From NCBI RefSeq assembly GCF_004116725.1, contig NZ_PDKG01000004.1, positions 186,001 to 250,000 of the forward strand: a stretch of 64,000 nucleotides of DNA, in the 5' to 3' direction. Both the position numbers and the translations under genes were made by a program. Positions 59,708 to 64,000 of the stretch are shown in pieces. Every line of letters starts with the position of its first letter. Within the stretch, counting starts at the first letter, position 1. The notes beneath the pieces are model-generated. The model was not told the DNA's origin and searched no databases. It saw nothing but the letters and a program-made list of their open reading frames with translations. Origin of the DNA: Arcobacter sp. CECT 8986. GTDB taxonomy: Bacteria; Campylobacterota; Campylobacteria; Campylobacterales; Arcobacteraceae.

Positions 59708-59778
59708 AAATATTCTTAAATTTATAGCTAAACACTTATAAAAAACTCATTTTAAGAAAACTTTAAAATTTTGTTATG

Positions 59779-59784
59779 TACAAT
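59779..59784 (+). promoter_or_regulatory. -10 box upstream of porin 1
   Basis: TACAAT; a +1 at about 59791 is exactly where the sequence changes from AT-rich to a GC-rich leader. Confidence 0.5.
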
Positions 59785-59790
59785 TTCTAT

Positions 59791-59879
59791 GACGGTGTAT
59801 CGGGATAGTTTCTAAATCCTTTTGGAATGGTTCGCGCGCTCCGGTAATACTGATTATTAAATTTCGAAATTTTAGGAGA
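59791..59879 (+). promoter_or_regulatory. GC-rich, likely structured 5' leader of porin 1
   Basis: About 60 bases (59791-59850) stand out by their GC content in an AT-rich genome. By hand, GTATCGG (59797-59803) pairs with CCG (59841-59843) and ATAC (59847-59850) around a bulged GTA, enclosing smaller stems such as GGGAT with ATCCT (59802-59806 and 59816-59820) as an alternative. A second, AT-rich palindrome at 59859-59872 precedes the AGGAGA ribosome site. A structured leader could stabilise the mRNA of an abundant porin or act as a regulatory switch. Confidence 0.45.
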
Positions 59880-59883
59880 ACAA

Positions 59884-61128
59884 ATGAAAAAATTCGCAAA
59901 AATGAGTTTAGTAGCTGCTGTTGCAGTTGCTGGTCTTACAACTACTTCTTCAGCAAAAGCTTTAGAAGATGCTATTAAAAATGTAGACGTATCTGGTACA
60001 GTTGTATATAGATATGATGATAGATCATACGATAATGGTGCAAAATATGATGCTGATGGTACACACGATGTATCTAAAAATAACTATAAAATTGCATTAA
60101 CTGCAAAAGCTAAAGTAAATGAAGATGTAACTGCTGTTACTAGATTTATCATTGGTGGAGATGATGCAGGTTTTGCTGGATTAAATACAACTACTCAAGG
60201 TGACTCACAAGTTGATGTTACTTTATCTCAAGTATATTTTTCATACACAGGTATTGCAAACACTACTGTTAATGTTGGTAAACAAGGTTTAACAACTCCA
60301 TGGACTGTTGCAGTTGATTCAGATGGTGGTGAGCAAACTGGTACTGGTATCTTAGCATTAACAAATGTTGGTCCTGTTACAATTGCAGCTGCATACTTTA
60401 ATCAAACAAACTTAGGTAAATCTGGTGATGTTTTATCTGATAGAGATTCTACTCTTGCTAAAAGAAATGACAATGTTGATACTTTTGGAGATAAAGCAAT
60501 TGCTACTATTGGTGTAATGGGTAACATTGGACCAGTTGCTTTAGATGCATGGTACTTAAATATGTCAGATGTTCTTGATACATATACTGTTGGTGCTTTA
60601 GCTAAATTTGATATCTCTGATGTTAAATTATCAATGGGTGCTAGATATACATCTTTAGATTTAGATGATGAATTTGCTCCAGATGCAGAAAAAAATGATA
60701 ATGCATTAGGTAAAGTTTTCGTTGCTGCTAAAATGGGAATTTTTGATGCAAAAGTTGCTTATGGTTGGACTGATTCAGAAGGTGGTATTGGTGCTTTAGA
60801 TAATAGTGCTAAAACAAACTTAGATGGATGGACTTTAACATTAAATAATCACACTGATGCTGAGTTCCTTATGACTTCAGTTGGTGCTCAAGTTTTACCA
60901 TCACTTAACTTAGCATTACACTATAACCAACTTGACCAAGATATAAAAGGTGCTTCAGATACAACTGATAGCGAATTATATCTTCAAGCAACATACCAAA
61001 TGTCTAAAAACTTTGGTGGATATATCAGATTCGGTAGAGCAGATAGAGAAGATGACTATACTGAACATGGAGATACTAAAGATAACGATGGAACTATTGG
61101 AAGACTTCAAGTACAATACTCTTTCTAA
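59884..61128 (+). CDS. Major outer-membrane porin (Campylobacter MOMP-like), copy 1
   Basis: The 414-residue protein has a signal peptide (1-26, cleaved after Ala26 near KA-LED) and a beta-barrel pattern of alternating hydrophobic residues with Asp/Gly-rich loops, ending in a C-terminal aromatic (Phe), typical for BAM recognition. It resembles Campylobacterota major porins that allow small solutes through the outer membrane. The first 38 residues are identical to the second porin at 63179. A strong terminator follows. Its leader is unusual and is described separately. Confidence 0.88.
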   Translation: MKKFAKMSLVAAVAVAGLTTTSSAKALEDAIKNVDVSGTVVYRYDDRSYDNGAKYDADGTHDVSKNNYKIALTAKAKVNEDVTAVTRFIIGGDDAGFAGLNTTTQGDSQVDVTLSQVYFSYTGIANTTVNVGKQGLTTPWTVAVDSDGGEQTGTGILALTNVGPVTIAAAYFNQTNLGKSGDVLSDRDSTLAKRNDNVDTFGDKAIATIGVMGNIGPVALDAWYLNMSDVLDTYTVGALAKFDISDVKLSMGARYTSLDLDDEFAPDAEKNDNALGKVFVAAKMGIFDAKVAYGWTDSEGGIGALDNSAKTNLDGWTLTLNNHTDAEFLMTSVGAQVLPSLNLALHYNQLDQDIKGASDTTDSELYLQATYQMSKNFGGYIRFGRADREDDYTEHGDTKDNDGTIGRLQVQYSF

Positions 61129-61157
61129 TATCAAAGTTTAAACTACTAAACTCAAAG

Positions 61158-61189
61158 AAGGTTAGGCTTTTTGCCTAGCCTTTTTTTTT
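61158..61189 (+). terminator. Rho-independent terminator after porin 1
   Basis: Ten-bp stem AAGGTTAGGC with GCCTAGCCTT (one T-G pair), loop TTTTT, followed by nine T residues. Confidence 0.92.
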
Positions 61190-61249
61190 ACTCAAAATTT
61201 ATTTAACTTATTTATGCTAAAATGTCCTTAATTTTTAAAAAGGATAAAA

Positions 61250-61972
61250 ATGAGATTACTTACAACGCTTACTTTAACTTCAATGCTAACTTTAAGTATT
61301 GCTGCTGCACAAACAACTATGTGTTTTAAACAAAATCACAAAGATATGGCTACTATTGAGCAAACTAACCTTGATGGTGGATTATGTAAAGGTTCAAAGT
61401 CAGTAGATGATATGAAAAAAGATGGTTGGCTAATAGATGATATTAAAATCACATCAAAAGAGAATGCAAACAATTATATCTATATATTTAAAAAAGCTGA
61501 ACCTAAAAAAGAGGTTGTAGTTCAAAAAGTTGTACCAGTTGTTCAACCAGTTACTCCTGCAGTTCCTGCTACAAAACAAGTAGTAGTATCAAATATAGAT
61601 GAGGCTGCATTAGAAGAAAAAATCTTACAAAGATTAGAGCAAAGAAAAAAAGAAGAGATAGCCTTAAAAAAACAACAAATATACTTTAGAAAAAGTAAAT
61701 CTGGTGAAAAACTATATAAAAACAAGTGTCAATCATGTCATGGCCAAAAGGGTGAAATTCCATCAAGAAATGTATCAAGAGAGATAAATAAATTAAATTT
61801 ACAAGATTTTACTATTTCTATTAGAGATTATAATAATGGTACATATGATAGAGGGATGGCGTTTGTAATGAAACCATATGCAACACTTATGACTGACCAA
61901 GATGTAAAAAATGTATATGTATATTTAAGAAGTATAAATCAAAAAAAGAAGAAAGAAGAAACTAAAAAATAA
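61250..61972 (+). CDS. Secreted c-type cytochrome with an N-terminal extension
   Basis: The 240-residue protein has a signal peptide (about 1-20), an N-terminal module (about 21-85) with two cysteines (near 24 and 44) and [12 protein letters not shown], a Pro/Val-rich linker with a charged helix, and a class I cytochrome c domain with CQSCH at 160-164. The later Met in [12 protein letters not shown] may be the sixth ligand. It would be a periplasmic electron carrier. The function of the N-terminal module is not known to me. The stop overlaps the prfB start by one base. Confidence 0.8.
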   Translation: MRLLTTLTLTSMLTLSIAAAQTTMCFKQNHKDMATIEQTNLDGGLCKGSKSVDDMKKDGWLIDDIKITSKENANNYIYIFKKAEPKKEVVVQKVVPVVQPVTPAVPATKQVVVSNIDEAALEEKILQRLEQRKKEEIALKKQQIYFRKSKSGEKLYKNKCQSCHGQKGEIPSRNVSREINKLNLQDFTISIRDYNNGTYDRGMAFVMKPYATLMTDQDVKNVYVYLRSINQKKKKEETKK

Positions 61973-63066
61973 TGGATAATTATGAATATAGTGAGCTTTT
62001 AAAACTACTTAATAAAAAGCTTGAAAATATTAAATCTATTTTAAATCCTGATAAGTTACACATAAGACTTAAAGAGATTGAAGAGCAAGAATCAAATCCA
62101 GATTTTTGGAATAATGTAGAGCTTGCAACAAAAGTAGGAATAGAAAAAAATAGAATTTTAAGTAAATTAAGTAAATTTGACAAAGCAAATAATGCACTTA
62201 ATGATACAAATGATATATACGAATTAGCTTTAGAAGATAAAGATGATGAAACATTAAATATGCTTTATGAAGAAGCTAGTGAAATTGAAGAGATAGTAAA
62301 AAAAACAGAAATTGAAGTGATGTTAAGTGGTGATGATGATGGACTTAATGCAATTATTTCAATTCACCCAGGTGCAGGTGGAACAGAATCACAAGACTGG
62401 GCAAGTATTCTTTATAGAATGTATCTAAGATGGGCAGAAAGAAATAACTTTAAAGTAGAAATACTTGACTATCAAGATGGCGAAGAAGCAGGAATAAAAG
62501 ATGTATCTTTTATAATCAAAGGTGTTAATGCATATGGATATTTAAAAGCAGAAAATGGTATTCATAGACTTGTAAGAATCTCTCCTTTTGATTCAAATGC
62601 AAAAAGACATACATCTTTTGCTTCTGTTATGGTAAGTCCAGAAATTGATGATAATATTGATATTGAAATAGAAGATAAAGATATTAGAATTGATACATAT
62701 AGAGCAAGTGGTGCTGGTGGACAACATGTAAACAAAACAGAAAGTGCCATTAGAATTACTCATATACCTACAAATATTGTAGTTCAATGTCAAAATGATA
62801 GAAGTCAACATAAAAATAAAGCAAGTGCATTAAAAATGCTTAAAAGTAGACTTTATGAATTTGAACTTGCAAAACAAAAAAGTGCAAGTGATGGTGTAGA
62901 AAAAAGTGAAATTGGTTGGGGACATCAAATCCGTTCATATGTACTTCAACCATACCAACAAGTAAAAGATACAAGAAGTAATATAGGTTACTCAAATGTA
63001 TCAGCTATTTTAGATGGAGATATTACAAAAATTATTGAAGATGTTTTAATAGCAACATCAAAATAA
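61972..63066 (+). CDS. prfB: Peptide chain release factor 2
   Basis: RF2 reads UGA and UAA stops. The 364-residue protein is encoded in one continuous frame, with the GGQ motif in [13 protein letters not shown] near residue 240 and the SPF codon-recognition tripeptide in [10 protein letters not shown] near 202. The +1 programmed frameshift known in many bacteria is absent. It overlaps the cytochrome gene (TAATG). Confidence 0.96.
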   Translation: MDNYEYSELLKLLNKKLENIKSILNPDKLHIRLKEIEEQESNPDFWNNVELATKVGIEKNRILSKLSKFDKANNALNDTNDIYELALEDKDDETLNMLYEEASEIEEIVKKTEIEVMLSGDDDGLNAIISIHPGAGGTESQDWASILYRMYLRWAERNNFKVEILDYQDGEEAGIKDVSFIIKGVNAYGYLKAENGIHRLVRISPFDSNAKRHTSFASVMVSPEIDDNIDIEIEDKDIRIDTYRASGAGGQHVNKTESAIRITHIPTNIVVQCQNDRSQHKNKASALKMLKSRLYEFELAKQKSASDGVEKSEIGWGHQIRSYVLQPYQQVKDTRSNIGYSNVSAILDGDITKIIEDVLIATSK

Positions 63067-63139
63067 TTATAATAATAAAAATTATTTAAAAAGATTAAAA
63101 ATTAACCAACTTTTTAATATAGATTAAAAATTTTTTAAA

Positions 63140-63145
63140 TATAAT
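63140..63145 (+). promoter_or_regulatory. -10 box upstream of porin 2
   Basis: TATAAT, followed by a purely AT-rich leader with ribosome site AAAGGAAA; the GC-rich leader of porin 1 is not present. Confidence 0.55.
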
Positions 63146-63178
63146 ATACAACACTTTAATTACAAAAAAGGAAACACA

Positions 63179-64000
63179 ATGAAAAAATTCGCAAAGATGA
63201 GTTTAGTTGCTGCAGTTGCAGTTGCTGGTCTTACAACTACTTCTTCAGCTAAAGCTTTAGAAGATGCTATTAAAAATGTAGATGTATCTGGAGTTGTTAC
63301 TTATAGATATAATGACTATGAAGATAATTATGATGATAAAAATGGAGATGGAAATAAAGAGCACTTTAGTAAGTCTTCAAATAACTACAAAATTTCTTTA
63401 AACTTAAAATCTAAAGTAAATGAAGATGTTACAGCTAATACTAGATTTATTATTGGTGGACAAAATTCTGCAAGTGAAGCTTCTTTAAGTACTCACAATG
63501 ATGGTGATGGACAATTAAATGTTACTTTATCTGAAGTAAACTTTGTTTATACAGGTATTGCAAATACTTCTATTACATTTGGTAAACAAGCACTTGCTAC
63601 TCCATTTACAATGGCTAGAGATTCAATGGGTAATGAACAAACTGGTACTGGAGCATTAGCAGTTACAAACTTAGGACCAGTTACATTAGCAGCTGCATAT
63701 TTCAACCAAACTAATTTAGGTGGCGGAAATAGTGATATTACAAAAACTTATGGTGAAATATCTGACCAATTAGATGTTAATGATGATAAAATTGGAGATA
63801 TTACAGGTGATGAAAATGTAGTATTTGTTGGAGCTATGGCTTCATTTGCTGGAATTAATATAGATGCTTCATACATTGACTTACAAGATATTGCTGATGC
63901 ATATACTGTAGGATTAGCAGCTTCTTATAATGTTGGTGATGTTAAGTTAAGTCCATATGTAAGATACTCTTCTTTAGATTTAGATGACACTTCAGCTGAT
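63179..64000 (+). CDS. Major outer-membrane porin, copy 2 (cut by the window end)
   Basis: The ATG at 63179 opens a frame that stays open for 274 codons to the end of the window. The signal peptide and first 38 residues are identical to porin 1 (only six synonymous base changes in the first 114). The later parts diverge: loops such as YEDNYDDKNGDGNKEH near residue 46 are more acidic, while barrel strands such as EQTGTGALAVTNLGPVTLAAAYFNQ are similar. It is a paralogue from duplication; the C-terminus lies outside the window. Confidence 0.88.
   Translation, partial: MKKFAKMSLVAAVAVAGLTTTSSAKALEDAIKNVDVSGVVTYRYNDYEDNYDDKNGDGNKEHFSKSSNNYKISLNLKSKVNEDVTANTRFIIGGQNSASEASLSTHNDGDGQLNVTLSEVNFVYTGIANTSITFGKQALATPFTMARDSMGNEQTGTGALAVTNLGPVTLAAAYFNQTNLGGGNSDITKTYGEISDQLDVNDDKIGDITGDENVVFVGAMASFAGINIDASYIDLQDIADAYTVGLAASYNVGDVKLSPYVRYSSLDLDDTSAD

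Noticed and set aside
59776-59808. A 10-codon reading frame in the porin 1 leader (ATG at 59776) and two shorter ones.
   Set aside because: No ribosome site, and the ATG lies before the predicted transcript start. The RNA-structure reading explains the GC-rich stretch better.
59821-59850. tRNA-like T-arm appearance (GGTTCGCGC) in the porin leader.
   Set aside because: No acceptor, D or anticodon arm can be formed around it; it is not a tRNA gene.
61972-63066. Possible programmed frameshift in prfB.
   Set aside because: The frame is continuous from ATG to the end with no internal stop near codon 25, so no frameshift is needed.
1-64000. CRISPR arrays, insertion sequences, integrases, prophage, toxin-antitoxin or restriction genes.
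   Set aside because: None was seen. All genes fit core metabolism, respiration, envelope or translation, and composition is uniform apart from the porin leader.

Overview
The window looks like a chromosomal core segment of a Campylobacterota bacterium, most likely family Arcobacteraceae. This is inferred from very AT-rich DNA, dense short operons, many TTG and GTG starts, a petABC bc1 complex with a diheme cytochrome c1, Campylobacter-type major outer-membrane porins, short-form HisG, a very short TsaB, and the gene order pheS-pheT-aroA-ispH-rpsA. No tRNA, rRNA, insertion sequence, prophage, integrase or CRISPR array was seen. No gene-free stretch exceeds about 210 bases.

Layout: 1-2205 is the tail of a TonB energisation operon (exbD, tonB, TPR protein). 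2255-5153 holds mntP, a membrane-anchored TAXI-type binding protein and trpS. 5177-7409 (minus) runs hypothetical, coaX, hisG, methyltransferase. 7617-8865 is a two-part ThrE-type exporter. 8883-13686 has an SDR/DedA pair, a quinone reductase, a spore-photoproduct-lyase-like radical SAM protein overlapping a nucleosidase-like gene, and trmD-rplS. 13816-23529 carries ilvA, atpB, a Cache chemoreceptor, a ThiE-like gene, an AddA-like helicase-nuclease and a heme-binding diguanylate cyclase. 23605-29535 holds argB, thrC, petABC and a cytochrome c'-like protein. 29565-33880 holds rsmE, a membrane protein and moeA-queC-queD-queE. 33998-37424 is the fatty-acid block fabG-acpP-fabF-accA. 37875-47232 is translation and amino-acid biosynthesis (pheST, aroA, ispH, rpsA, serA, efp). 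47271-58612 is a long minus-strand run: ribD, rimP, rbfA, infB, rnpM/ylxR, thrB, tsaB, lpxC, M23 peptidase, DHH phosphoesterase, nadC and nadA. 58741-64000 has plsY, folB, porin 1, a cytochrome c, prfB and a second porin cut by the window end.

Most genes are housekeeping. Convergent gene pairs usually share one hairpin with a stop codon built into it. -10 boxes reading TATAAT without a clear -35 precede many operons, as expected for Campylobacterota.

The most unusual points are: (1) a GC-rich, apparently structured 5' leader of the first porin, starting where its TACAAT box predicts the transcript start, and absent from the paralogous porin; (2) a radical SAM protein of the spore photoproduct lyase family in a non-sporulating lineage, apparently lacking the catalytic cysteine, with a 4-bp overlap to a nucleosidase-like gene; (3) a perfect 21-bp palindrome over the plsY -10 box between nadA and plsY; (4) a diguanylate cyclase with a periplasmic CxxCH heme site and a cysteine-rich middle domain; and (5) an orphan TAXI protein fixed in the membrane with a cytoplasmic tail. 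No clearly new multi-gene defence or mobile system was found.
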